From: Pleurocapsa sp. CCALA 161
GTDB taxonomy: Bacteria; Cyanobacteriota; Cyanobacteriia; Cyanobacteriales; Xenococcaceae
Assembly: GCF_003003995.1 (NCBI RefSeq)
Contig: NZ_PVWF01000023.1
Location: 1 to 52,189 of the forward strand
Direction of reading: 5' to 3'
Length of the DNA: 52,189 nucleotides
Within the stretch, counting starts at the first letter, position 1; every line of letters starts with the position of its first letter. Positions 36,894 to 45,285 of the stretch are shown here, piece by piece. The position numbers were made by a program, and so were the translations under genes. The notes beneath the pieces were generated by a model. It did no database searches. It was not told the DNA's origin and saw nothing but the letters and a program-made list of their open reading frames with translations.

Positions 36894-38589
36894 GGAACAA
36901 GATCTTAGAGTTCAATTTGGGGAGATAGAACAAGCCCCAACTACCTATCCTGACGAACAAGGTCGGGTACAGGTAACAATCACTAATGATGGCAATGAGA
37001 GTCTAACTGATGGCAGTCTCAATCTTTACGCATCCAATGATGGAGAGCTAGACTTAGATAATCTCAATAGCAACGATGACTATATTGAAGGCACAGAGAT
37101 TAATTCTTTAAAGGGAACAGATGAGCTGTTAGGCACTCTCGAAGGAATTGATCTGGCGGCAGGGGAATCTCGTACTGTTGATATCGACTTTGCTAGTGAG
37201 GAGTTCACTAATCCTAGCGTCGTCTCCCCTGGAGTATACAATCTAGGGGCGGTCATCGATCCTAATAATGCCGTTGCGGAAAGCGATGAGAACAACAATC
37301 AGGCGATCGAGCCTGTTTCTCCCGATGGGACTGATGCAATTCTTGATTGGAACTCGGTATTTTTAAATGCCAGTGAGACTCAAGGCAAACTGGATGCAGC
37401 AAATGGAGTTACATTAACTGAAGATACTGTACCTGGAGAAGCACCACCAATCCAAGCTCATGACGCTGCGATCCTCTCGATCGCTCAATATGAAGCTATC
37501 AACGCTATTAGTGCCATCAATGGTGGTGAATCTCCTTACTTGGACGGTTCGATTACTCCTCCAGAAGGGGCATCGGCAGAAGCAGCAGCAGTGGGGGCAG
37601 CCTATCAAGTTTTAACCACTCTGTTCCCCGAACAGGCAGCCACTTTTGAACTACAAAGACAAGAATCACTAGCGGAAATTAACGATAGTGAGTCAGCAGA
37701 AAGCTCGGGTTTTGATTTTGGGGTGCAAGTTGCCAATAATATCTTGGAACAGCGGGCAAACGATGGTGTTGACCAAGCACAAATACCCCTGGATCAAACA
37801 AACTACTATGAAAATACAGAGGCAGGACCACCTAGTGCAGTTCTTCTGGCAGGTTTTGGGGATGTCGATCCTTTCGCGATTAGTAGTGCCGAAGATTTTC
37901 GTCCTGATGGACCACCTGAGTATGGCAGTGAAGAATTTGTTCAAGACACTGAAGAGGTGCGATTATTAGGAGGAAAAAGTGATACCGATGTTACTCAGAG
38001 TTTGCGGACAGAAGAGCAAACTGAAATCGCTCAATTCTGGGCCCTTGATCGCAACGATAGTTTTAGACCCCCTGGTCAGTGGATTGACATTGCTCAGGAA
38101 GTAGCATTAGACCAGGGTAATAGTTTAGAAGATAACGCTAAATTGTTTGCTCAACTCAACGTCGCCCTAGCTGATGCTGGTATTGTTATCTGGGATACTA
38201 AATTTGAATTTAATCAGCAGCGTCCTTATAACTCGATTGTAGAAGACGATATAGCAGGTGTAACTAACGATCCTGAATTTGAACCATTGCTTAATACACC
38301 TCCTTTCCCCGACTATATTTCAGGACACTCTGGCTTCGCTGGTGCTGCTGCTAGTGTTTTGGAAAGCTTCTTTGGTGAAGATGTTACTTTTGAAGTTGCT
38401 TCTCAAGAACTACCAGGTGTGACTCGCGTTTTTGATGGTAATGGCGATCAAAATAGCTTCCAAGAAGCAGCAGAAGAAGATTCTGTTAGTCGCGTTTATG
38501 GTGGAATTCACTTACGTAGTTCCGTTGAAGATAGTCTGGCGACAGGTCAAAATGTTGGACAGTATGTAGCTGAGAATTTCTTGGCTTAA
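36892..38589 (+). CDS. Vanadium-dependent haloperoxidase/PAP2 enzyme with N-terminal CARDB domain
   Basis: A 565-residue acidic fusion. Residues 1 to about 140 look like a CARDB beta-sandwich (GRVQVTITNDGNESLTDGSLN, AVAESDENNNQ). The rest is a PAP2/vanadium haloperoxidase: Lys437 and Arg444 (KFEFNQQRP), Ser477-Gly478-His479 (PDYISGHSG), and Arg534 with His540 (SRVYGGIH), the vanadate-ligand His by family analogy. All vanadate-pocket residues are present. Members oxidise halide with hydrogen peroxide, forming hypohalous acid; substrate halide is not readable. No Sec signal peptide is visible, but the acidic composition and the adhesive-like domain suggest an extracellular protein, perhaps by type I secretion. 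It is flanked by perfect 20-bp direct repeats. Confidence 0.88.
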   Translation: MEQDLRVQFGEIEQAPTTYPDEQGRVQVTITNDGNESLTDGSLNLYASNDGELDLDNLNSNDDYIEGTEINSLKGTDELLGTLEGIDLAAGESRTVDIDFASEEFTNPSVVSPGVYNLGAVIDPNNAVAESDENNNQAIEPVSPDGTDAILDWNSVFLNASETQGKLDAANGVTLTEDTVPGEAPPIQAHDAAILSIAQYEAINAISAINGGESPYLDGSITPPEGASAEAAAVGAAYQVLTTLFPEQAATFELQRQESLAEINDSESAESSGFDFGVQVANNILEQRANDGVDQAQIPLDQTNYYENTEAGPPSAVLLAGFGDVDPFAISSAEDFRPDGPPEYGSEEFVQDTEEVRLLGGKSDTDVTQSLRTEEQTEIAQFWALDRNDSFRPPGQWIDIAQEVALDQGNSLEDNAKLFAQLNVALADAGIVIWDTKFEFNQQRPYNSIVEDDIAGVTNDPEFEPLLNTPPFPDYISGHSGFAGAAASVLESFFGEDVTFEVASQELPGVTRVFDGNGDQNSFQEAAEEDSVSRVYGGIHLRSSVEDSLATGQNVGQYVAENFLA

Positions 38590-38596
38590 TCTTAGG

Positions 38597-38624
38597 AAAC
38601 CTACCCGTTGTTGGGTAGGTTTTT
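38597..38624 (+). terminator. Strong intrinsic terminator after the haloperoxidase gene
   Basis: A perfect 10-base-pair stem (AAACCTACCC with GGGTAGGTTT), a six-base loop and a T-run. It begins eight bases past the stop codon and lies inside the direct-repeat bracket. Confidence 0.88.
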
Positions 38625-38637
38625 CTTTCGTGAAAAT

Positions 38638-38657
38638 CACAAAAGTTAAATCATCAT
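38638..38657 (+). repeat. 20-bp direct repeat, right copy
   Basis: Perfect match to 36874-36893. No start codon context follows here (CATCATCGCCC instead of CATCATGGAAC), and no gene begins after it. Confidence 0.85.
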
Positions 38658-38719
38658 CGCCCAATATAGCTTACTTCAAGAGATCTGACATCTGACTAAT
38701 TATTGATTTAAGATATTTG

Positions 38720-40804
38720 TCAGGATATTTGTTTATTGCTCAGTGCGACATATTGAGTTGCTGCATGAACTAGGGGTAATAAGGCTCCAGTTTGCTCTGT
38801 GCCGTTAACTCCTAAGTCGCTATGACAGAGAAATATTTTTTCTGTTGCTCTAGCCATAACGTCTCGCAGAATTCGCTCTAAGCGTTCTCGATCCTGAACA
38901 TATTCGTCTTCGGGCATCCAGGTTTTGCCCGTCCACCGCTTAAGAAATAATGGCGCAGCAAATAGGGTAGCAGCACCACCTTGTGACCAGAGAGGAGAGC
39001 TAGCATCCAGCCAAAATTGCCAACGGTGGGACGATCGCTCTTGACGATATTGGAAGACAGTCGCCAGGGTAACAGCTTCTTTTTTGGGCGAAAACTGGCG
39101 TAATGGTCGAGGATTGGCGGTAATTGTCCCCCGACGTAGTAGCTGGATAAACTGAGCAACAGTAGCAGTCTGGGTTTGAAAACTCGGTTCATTTTGTCTC
39201 AATCTGCGATCTATTTCCCAAAAATGCTGGGCAGTTTCCATTAATTCTCTTAGTATAGCTAGGCGATCGCTTGTTAAAGAATTGCTCATTAAAAAGTGTT
39301 CAATTGCTTCGGATAACAAAATTGTCGGCGTTAAAAAGCTTTGTTGCTGTTGACGGATTTTACTCCCTTCGATCCAGCTGACAATTTGTTGATAGGCATT
39401 AGTTGCCTGATATCCAAGGCGATCCCAACGGGGGAAAGTTTCGACAGGAGATAGACAGGGGTATTCAGGTAGATATTGATAACAATAGTCAGCAATTAAA
39501 CCTGCTCGTACTGGGTCGATTTGCGATTTACTAAAGACAATCAGCATTTCGGCGATCGCATCACGATCTACTAAGCGACCTAAGTCGCTATAAACTAAGC
39601 CCAACAGGGTCAGTAAACTTCTGACTTGAGGTGAGCTAATAATGGGACGCTGTTCATTTAGTGGAGTTACAGCAATATTTTGGGCAGCTAAAATTTCAAT
39701 TAGGCTGTAACGGGCAATTTCATCTAAACCAGGGGCAATAATAGCGATTTCCGAAGGTTTAAGACCCTGTTGTACGGCTTGAATAATTATTTCCGCAGTC
39801 TGTCGTAATAATTCAGCACGAGAAATAGTTTGGATTGATTGGATTGTCTCAGGGGCAGATACTAAATAGGCAGTTTCGGTTACGAGTTCTACTGCCGTAT
39901 CAGCAAACGCCATGCTCAAGTTAGAAGTGTTAGAGGTAAGCTGTTCTTGATGGCAACGAGATGCTAAACCAGCCAGATAATCAGGATCGGCGTTTAAGCC
40001 CAAGCGAGTCTTACCATGAGGATTATAGGTGAACACCCCAACTGCACCACGATCTAGCATAACTTCAAATAAATCACGAGCGATCGCTGGATAGTCATCC
40101 ACATCATCAGCAAAAACTGCCTGATAACGACTATTTAAATGTCCCTGATATTTGGGATTGGGCAGCAAATAACGCCAGTAAAGCTCATAAATTAAACCAT
40201 AACTCAGCAAACCTCGTTCTAAGCACCAGCTACGCCACGATAGCAGTAATTCTCCCATTCTTTGTTCAAGCTGACGATCTCCACCTAAATCATGAGCCGA
40301 CAGCCCCTGGAGTAAGATAACAGCAATATCTTCTGTCGGCACACCACTAGCCCCTGCAAGCTGCATCAAATCTAAGGTTTGGCGCACTAAACGATATTCA
40401 TGATCGAGCTCGCATAGCTCCAGCCAGTCTGGTTCATTGCGCCATAGCTGTGTGGCTAATTCTTGCTCTGTTTCGGGGCGAAGTCTGAGGGGAAACTGCG
40501 CCTTAAGTTTTAATTCTTCAAAAATTAAGGGAAAAAATAACATTACCTCATCGGTAATAAAACCAACAGGAGTTTTACACACCACAGGATAAGTGCCGTC
40601 TACCGCCAGCACCAGGCGATCGCTTAATTCACGGCGATTTTGATTATTGGCAGCAAAGACTAAAATAGCCGAGGCTAAACTGGCGGGGACTTTAAGTTTT
40701 GGTTTGACAAGCCGCTCGATCACCGAGCGATAAAATTCCTCAACCAAACGAGAGGTTTTTCCTGTGCGGGATGTTCCAGTAATCCAAAGGGATAAAATAA
40801 GCAC
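38720..40804 (-). CDS. AddB/RecB-like recombinase, UvrD-helicase-related
   Basis: The 694-residue protein begins with a Walker A motif GTSRTGKT (about residues 10-17). FADDVDDYP (about 231-239) looks like a Walker B, and SEIAIIAPGLDEIARY and later ITPLNEQRPIISSPQVRSLLTLLGLVY resemble the C-terminal motor of superfamily-1 helicases of the AddB/RecC type. It is shorter than full AddB (about 1100) and lacks a visible Cys cluster, so the nuclease part is probably absent. Cyanobacterial homologues are annotated as recombinase family; their partner is unclear. The start is GTG at 40802-40804, which has no better in-frame ATG near it. It is divergent from PxcA. Confidence 0.7.
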   Translation of the reverse strand: MLILSLWITGTSRTGKTSRLVEEFYRSVIERLVKPKLKVPASLASAILVFAANNQNRRELSDRLVLAVDGTYPVVCKTPVGFITDEVMLFFPLIFEELKLKAQFPLRLRPETEQELATQLWRNEPDWLELCELDHEYRLVRQTLDLMQLAGASGVPTEDIAVILLQGLSAHDLGGDRQLEQRMGELLLSWRSWCLERGLLSYGLIYELYWRYLLPNPKYQGHLNSRYQAVFADDVDDYPAIARDLFEVMLDRGAVGVFTYNPHGKTRLGLNADPDYLAGLASRCHQEQLTSNTSNLSMAFADTAVELVTETAYLVSAPETIQSIQTISRAELLRQTAEIIIQAVQQGLKPSEIAIIAPGLDEIARYSLIEILAAQNIAVTPLNEQRPIISSPQVRSLLTLLGLVYSDLGRLVDRDAIAEMLIVFSKSQIDPVRAGLIADYCYQYLPEYPCLSPVETFPRWDRLGYQATNAYQQIVSWIEGSKIRQQQQSFLTPTILLSEAIEHFLMSNSLTSDRLAILRELMETAQHFWEIDRRLRQNEPSFQTQTATVAQFIQLLRRGTITANPRPLRQFSPKKEAVTLATVFQYRQERSSHRWQFWLDASSPLWSQGGAATLFAAPLFLKRWTGKTWMPEDEYVQDRERLERILRDVMARATEKIFLCHSDLGVNGTEQTGALLPLVHAATQYVALSNKQIS

Positions 40805-40931
40805 AATCTATTGTTTGACCAATTTATTAATATAAGTCTTATACTTCACTATCATATAAAGTATTCACTTTCTGACTCAATCTTAGACTAGGCGCTGTAT
40901 CTGATATTATGGCTTGTGCTGTTTAACATTA

Positions 40932-42284
40932 ATGAAACTTCAAGATATTTTTAACGCTAGCAGACGTTGGTTATCTGCTACCCCAGAAAGAGCATTGGAT
41001 GCAGCCTATCGTGCAGCCATTAAGATTAAAGCGATCGAAGACGACCATTTTGCTGGGCAAATAGTATCTGCTAATTCTGTCGACTATTCTGCAAGCGTTA
41101 TCAAAGTATTTAAGGGGGATGTCAAAAATTATCTTAATACGATTAATGCTCGATTGACGGAATTTAAAATTAGCCGTGGGTTATTAATTTTTTCTAGTAT
41201 TCAACCCAATAATTCTAGTCAGAGCATTGTCCGCTATAGCAATGGTTTTGATGATGCTCGTGAGCTGACGGTGATTGAAAAGTTAGCTTTTATTGATGCA
41301 GTCACCGATAAATACAAAACTCCCGTAGTTCAAGAGCTGGAAATTACGCCGACTCGTCGTTTAGAGAAAAGCCAAAAAAACAACCGCTTAATTATCAATA
41401 AAAATCAGCGTTCAATTGCTCTCAACAAATCATTCCCAGAAAGAAACGGCAAAGATCCCAATACAGAAACTATTACTGATAAGACCAGTGTTTTGCCACG
41501 CTCATTTATGCGGACGCTCAACCGCATCAAACAAGAAATCGATCCTAAATTAGAAGATACTGAAGAAGAAATAGTCAAAAAATTTCGCAAAAGTCGTAAC
41601 AAAACAGCAATTTCAATTCGTTTTTTACTGCTTTTAATTATTGTTCCTTTATTAACACATCAAGTAACTAAAAGTCTTGTCATTACTCCTTTGGTGCAAA
41701 ATTATTTTGATCAACATCCCAAAGAAGTATTATTTATCAACAAAGATTTTGAAGCAGAAGCTTTTGCTGAGCTACACCGATACGAAGAAGAGCTGCACTT
41801 CAAAAGTATGATTGGTTTAATCACGCCACTTTCTCAAGAAGAGCAAGAGTCAGAAATAAAAGTAAAAGCAGAAGAGTTATCCGAAGATTTTCGTGGTCGA
41901 GGTATTAATGCGATCGGCAATGTTTTTGCCGATTTCTTTTCTTTACTAGCTTTTGGTAGCATTATCTACTTCTGCAAACGAGAAATTCAAGTGATCAAGT
42001 CATTTCTCGATGAAATTGCCTATGGCTTAAGCGACAGCGCCAAAGCCTTTTTGATTATCTTATTAACAGATATTTTTGTCGGCTATCACTCTCCTCACGG
42101 ATGGGAAATTATTTTAGAAGGTATTTCGCGGCACTTAGGATTACCTGAAAATCGCGATTTTAATTTCTTATTTATTGCTACTTTTCCCGTGATTCTAGAC
42201 ACAGTCTTAAAATATTGGATTTTTCGTTATCTCAATCGAATTTCACCTTCATCTGTTGCTACCTATAAAAATATGAACGAGTAG
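40932..42284 (+). CDS. pxcA: Proton extrusion protein PxcA/CemA family
   Basis: About 450 residues matching the cyanobacterial PxcA form of the plastid CemA family. The N-terminal soluble half has MKLQDIFNASRRWLSATPERALDAAYRAA, then KIKAIEDDHFAG. The CemA membrane domain starts with ISIRFLLLLIIVPLLTHQVTK, continues through NVFADFFSLLAFGSIIYF and KAFLIILLTDIFVGYHSPHGWE, and ends LDTVLKYWIFRYLNRISPS. The family supports light-induced proton extrusion and inorganic carbon uptake at the plasma or inner envelope membrane. A longer frame upstream begins with TTG; MKLQDIF is the usual family start. It stands alone. Confidence 0.92.
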   Translation: MKLQDIFNASRRWLSATPERALDAAYRAAIKIKAIEDDHFAGQIVSANSVDYSASVIKVFKGDVKNYLNTINARLTEFKISRGLLIFSSIQPNNSSQSIVRYSNGFDDARELTVIEKLAFIDAVTDKYKTPVVQELEITPTRRLEKSQKNNRLIINKNQRSIALNKSFPERNGKDPNTETITDKTSVLPRSFMRTLNRIKQEIDPKLEDTEEEIVKKFRKSRNKTAISIRFLLLLIIVPLLTHQVTKSLVITPLVQNYFDQHPKEVLFINKDFEAEAFAELHRYEEELHFKSMIGLITPLSQEEQESEIKVKAEELSEDFRGRGINAIGNVFADFFSLLAFGSIIYFCKREIQVIKSFLDEIAYGLSDSAKAFLIILLTDIFVGYHSPHGWEIILEGISRHLGLPENRDFNFLFIATFPVILDTVLKYWIFRYLNRISPSSVATYKNMNE

Positions 42285-42731
42285 ATATACTGACAAAAAT
42301 TTTATAAACTTTTATGCTTTTATTTAATAGCGATCGCTGTTAAATTTAACTTGCTTATTTTTAGGTATAAATAATTTAAAATAAGCAGTTTTATTAAAAT
42401 TACTATCAATCTAACAATTTATTTTAAGCTTTTTTTCTAAACAATTTAAATAAATTATTTAACAACTTGAATATTTTTTTTAATGGCAATTTTCTTGATG
42501 CTTTAAAGATTTCAAGCTAGTTGTTATTAATCGCTTCACATAATCAGATTGACAATTTAATTATTACGTACACAATTGATAAAGAAAGCTTTATTTTTAG
42601 CCGTTTTAAAGCTCATTTATTGTAGTTGAAAATACTGATATTAATTAAGAGTTGAGTATGAAAAATTAATCTCTTAATAGTAACTATTTATGGCTAATTG
42701 ATTAATTTTATATCGTAATTGAGGAAATATT
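42285..42731. other. Non-coding AT-rich region before the RTX gene
   Basis: A 447-base, very AT-rich gap with one HIP1 octamer near 42331 and no coding frame or strong hairpin. A ribosome-binding-like GAGG at 42721-42724 sits before the RTX start at 42732. The promoter should lie here but is not readable. Confidence 0.4.
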
Positions 42732-44450
42732 ATGTCTAATGTTGTCAGAATAGAATATCCAGCTTTAGCGAATGGACCTATAAAAAATGAAACATATTCT
42801 ACTGGTGCAAAAATAGTTAGTACTCGAACAGATCAAAAAGCCATAGTTGAAGTACAGGTAAGTACTGAACCAATTAAGGTTTCTACAGGTCCTCTTGACG
42901 ACATTATTGTTGGTGGAGATAGTGGTGATGGAAATGATACTCTTGATGGTGGCGCGGGCAATGATTATGTTGACGGTAAAGCAGGCAACGACAACATAGT
43001 TGGTGGTGATGGGGAGGATACCCTTCTAGGCAGCGCAGGAAATGATTCTCTTGATGCTGGCGCAGGCAATGACTCTCTTGAGGGGGGTGACGGCGACGAC
43101 ACTTTTAGTGGCGGTGATGGCAACGACAACATAGTTGGTGGTGCAGGAAATGACACCATGGTCGGTGGTGCAGGAAGCGACACCATGGTCGGTGGTGATG
43201 GAGATGATGTTTTAGAGATAGGTGCTGGTGACAGTGTTGCAGGCAATTTGGGAACAGACACGTTTCGCCTTGACTTGTCACAACCATATGATGCCAGTAA
43301 TCGTCCCATAATCACTGATTTTGAGTCAGCAGGAGATAAGATTGCCATCTCAGGAGAAGGAGATGGAGCTTTTAGCTATGACATGGCAACTGGAACGCTG
43401 CTGTTCAACGGTCAAGCAATACTTAAGCTAGATGGAAATGTCGCTCTAAAAGAGGGGAATGTAGTTGATTCTACAGGTAGCAGCAATATCCCTGTAGAAG
43501 TCATGCCTGTAGCTCATAAGCTCTCAGGTACTGTCTACAACGACACGAATGCACCTGATCAGAATACGATTGAAGATACTGATCAGCCTATTGCTGGAGT
43601 AGAAGTTAAACTATATGCTGCTGATGGTACTACTCTTATTAACACTGCAACTACTAACGCGGATGGTTTCTATGAGTTTACTGACTTGGCCGATGGTAAT
43701 TATGTAATCAAGGAAACTCAACCTGCTGGTTATGATTCGGTGACTGATAAGGATGGTGGCAACCCCGATGAAATCCTCGCTACTATTTCTGGAGCGGATT
43801 CTGTTGGTAACCACTTCTTAGAAGAAGTTCCTCCTGTCGACCCTGTCGACCCTGTCGACCCTGTTGACCCTGTTGACCCTGTTGACCCTGTTGACCCTGT
43901 TGACCCTGTTGACCCTGTCGACCCTGTTGACCCTGTTGACCCTGTTGACCCTGTTGACCCTGTTGACCCTACAGATGAACCAACTAAAGTTTATCAGTTC
44001 GTCAATCCTTCATTAGGCTCTTATTTTTATACAGTTGATGAGTATGAGCAAAGCGTGATCGCCGAAACCTTAGATAATTACGAACTTCAAGAAGTAGAAG
44101 CTATTCGTACATTAGAGGAGAATGAAGTAGATCCGATCACAGGAGCCGAATCAGAAGAAGTCTACCGTCTCTTCAACAAGTCTTCAGGATCGCATCTTTA
44201 TACCACAAGTGAATTTGAAAGAGATTCCATTGTAGATAATTTTGATAATTATAGTTTAGATGACAACATGTTTTATGCTTATACAGAAGAAGTAGCAGGC
44301 TCAATTGATGTTCATCGTTTCTATAATGCTGTAGAAGATGTCCACGTATTTACCCATAGTGACACTGAAATAGCAGAGATGATGGCTGATTCCGAAACCT
44401 TTAATGATGAAGGAATTGCCTTTTATGTTATGCCAGACGCTATGAGTTAA
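42732..44450 (+). CDS. Secreted-type RTX protein with SdrD-like domain, VDP linker and DUF5648-like C-terminus
   Basis: The 572 residues comprise: a short N-terminus (1-56), about a dozen RTX calcium-binding nonapeptides (GGAGNDYVDGKAGND..., about 57-180), a SdrD B-like beta domain (about 258-365, ADGFYEFTDLADGNYVI), a 15-unit Val-Asp-Pro linker (369-413), and a DUF5648-like domain with three repeats (VYQFVNPSLGSYFYT, VYRLFNKSSGSHLYT, VHRFYNAVEDVHVFT). No Sec signal; RTX proteins usually leave by a type I secretion system, which is not in this window. This looks like an adhesin, matrix or sheath protein. A terminator follows at 44496. Confidence 0.88.
   Translation: MSNVVRIEYPALANGPIKNETYSTGAKIVSTRTDQKAIVEVQVSTEPIKVSTGPLDDIIVGGDSGDGNDTLDGGAGNDYVDGKAGNDNIVGGDGEDTLLGSAGNDSLDAGAGNDSLEGGDGDDTFSGGDGNDNIVGGAGNDTMVGGAGSDTMVGGDGDDVLEIGAGDSVAGNLGTDTFRLDLSQPYDASNRPIITDFESAGDKIAISGEGDGAFSYDMATGTLLFNGQAILKLDGNVALKEGNVVDSTGSSNIPVEVMPVAHKLSGTVYNDTNAPDQNTIEDTDQPIAGVEVKLYAADGTTLINTATTNADGFYEFTDLADGNYVIKETQPAGYDSVTDKDGGNPDEILATISGADSVGNHFLEEVPPVDPVDPVDPVDPVDPVDPVDPVDPVDPVDPVDPVDPVDPVDPVDPTDEPTKVYQFVNPSLGSYFYTVDEYEQSVIAETLDNYELQEVEAIRTLEENEVDPITGAESEEVYRLFNKSSGSHLYTTSEFERDSIVDNFDNYSLDDNMFYAYTEEVAGSIDVHRFYNAVEDVHVFTHSDTEIAEMMADSETFNDEGIAFYVMPDAMS
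43836..43970 (+). repeat. 15-unit, 9-bp tandem repeat encoding Val-Asp-Pro
   Basis: Fifteen contiguous units of GTYGACCCT, where Y is C in the first three and one internal unit and T in the rest. The uniform DNA-level repeat implies recent expansion by slippage or unequal recombination. Each unit adds one VDP tripeptide, so copy-number changes never shift the frame. Confidence 0.95.
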
Positions 44451-44495
44451 ATAGTAAATTCATCACTATTTATCGATCATACATATGTTTAAACC

Positions 44496-44531
44496 AAGAG
44501 TTTGCAGTAGGTTTGCTGCGAACTCTTTTTT
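44496..44531 (+). terminator. Intrinsic terminator after the RTX gene
   Basis: A stem of AAGAGTT-T-GCAG (44496-44507) against CTGC-G-AACTCTT (44516-44527) with an eight-base loop and a T-run at 44525-44531. It begins 46 bases after the stop codon. Confidence 0.8.
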
Positions 44532-44741
44532 GATCGATATTTATCTAATATGAAAGATAAACAAGAATGATCCAGATAAACTCTTCCCTAGTTTCCTAGT
44601 CCCTTAATTATGCCGTTTATAGCAAACATTTAAGTATTTCATCGAACATTCATTATTCTTAATCGATAGTGGCTGCAATGATTGATAAATAAATATACCT
44701 ACCTACTTATAATGAAGTTACTCAATTACTAAAACTATTTC

Positions 44742-45230
44742 ATGCGGTTTGGTATGGTTATTCAGTTTGCCTACAGGTGGTTCAATTTTACAGTGAGAAG
44801 CGAGAAGCTAGTCATAGGCATTGTCCTATGCAGCCTGGGATTACAGACATTACCAGCTCAAGCCGAATCAAAAATATATAATCCTCCAGCAATCACCTCA
44901 GAAACAGAAGTATCAGATACCCTGACGATAGACGATATTCCAACTGGGGATGGCGGATTTGCCCGTGATTACTTGGTGGAGTTGGAAAAAGGCGATCAGG
45001 TCACTATCGATCTTACATCAGACAATTTTGATGCTATGGTCATGTTGATTGCAGAAGACGGCACTAAAGTTGCTGAAAATGATGATGGACCTGATGGTTC
45101 GAGCAACGCTCTACTTTTTTCACGTATTAATGAAGGAGGAAAGTATATTGTGCGAGTAAGAGCCTATGGTGAGACTAGTGGCGGCAAGTATACTCTCAAA
45201 CTAACTCGGCTCAAACCTATGCGCAAATAG
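44742..45230 (+). CDS. Exported protein with pre-peptidase C-terminal (PPC) domain
   Basis: 162 residues. A long N-terminal region ends in a hydrophobic core IGIVLCSLGLQTLPAQA and a plausible Ala-x-Ala signal cleavage (after about residue 42). The mature part is one PPC-type beta-sandwich: FARDYLVELEKGDQVTIDLTSDNFDAMVMLIAEDG, then GKYIVRVRAYG and KYTLKLTRL. PPC domains bind ligands or help secretion of peptidases; here it is the whole protein. It shares strand and secretome context with the RTX gene 291 bases upstream. An alternative start, Met5, would shorten the charged N-terminus. Confidence 0.82.
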   Translation: MRFGMVIQFAYRWFNFTVRSEKLVIGIVLCSLGLQTLPAQAESKIYNPPAITSETEVSDTLTIDDIPTGDGGFARDYLVELEKGDQVTIDLTSDNFDAMVMLIAEDGTKVAENDDGPDGSSNALLFSRINEGGKYIVRVRAYGETSGGKYTLKLTRLKPMRK

Positions 45231-45285
45231 CATTAAGAGATTTTACTGATTAAATTAAATAGTATGAAATAGTATCGAACTAAAA

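Noticed and set aside
42965-43348. A 127-residue minus-strand frame rich in Pro and Ser
   Set aside because: It is the antisense shadow of the RTX repeats, which give a periodic open antisense frame.
43836-43970. CRISPR or mobile repeat reading of the GTYGACCCT array
   Set aside because: It is in frame within a coding gene and encodes Val-Asp-Pro units.
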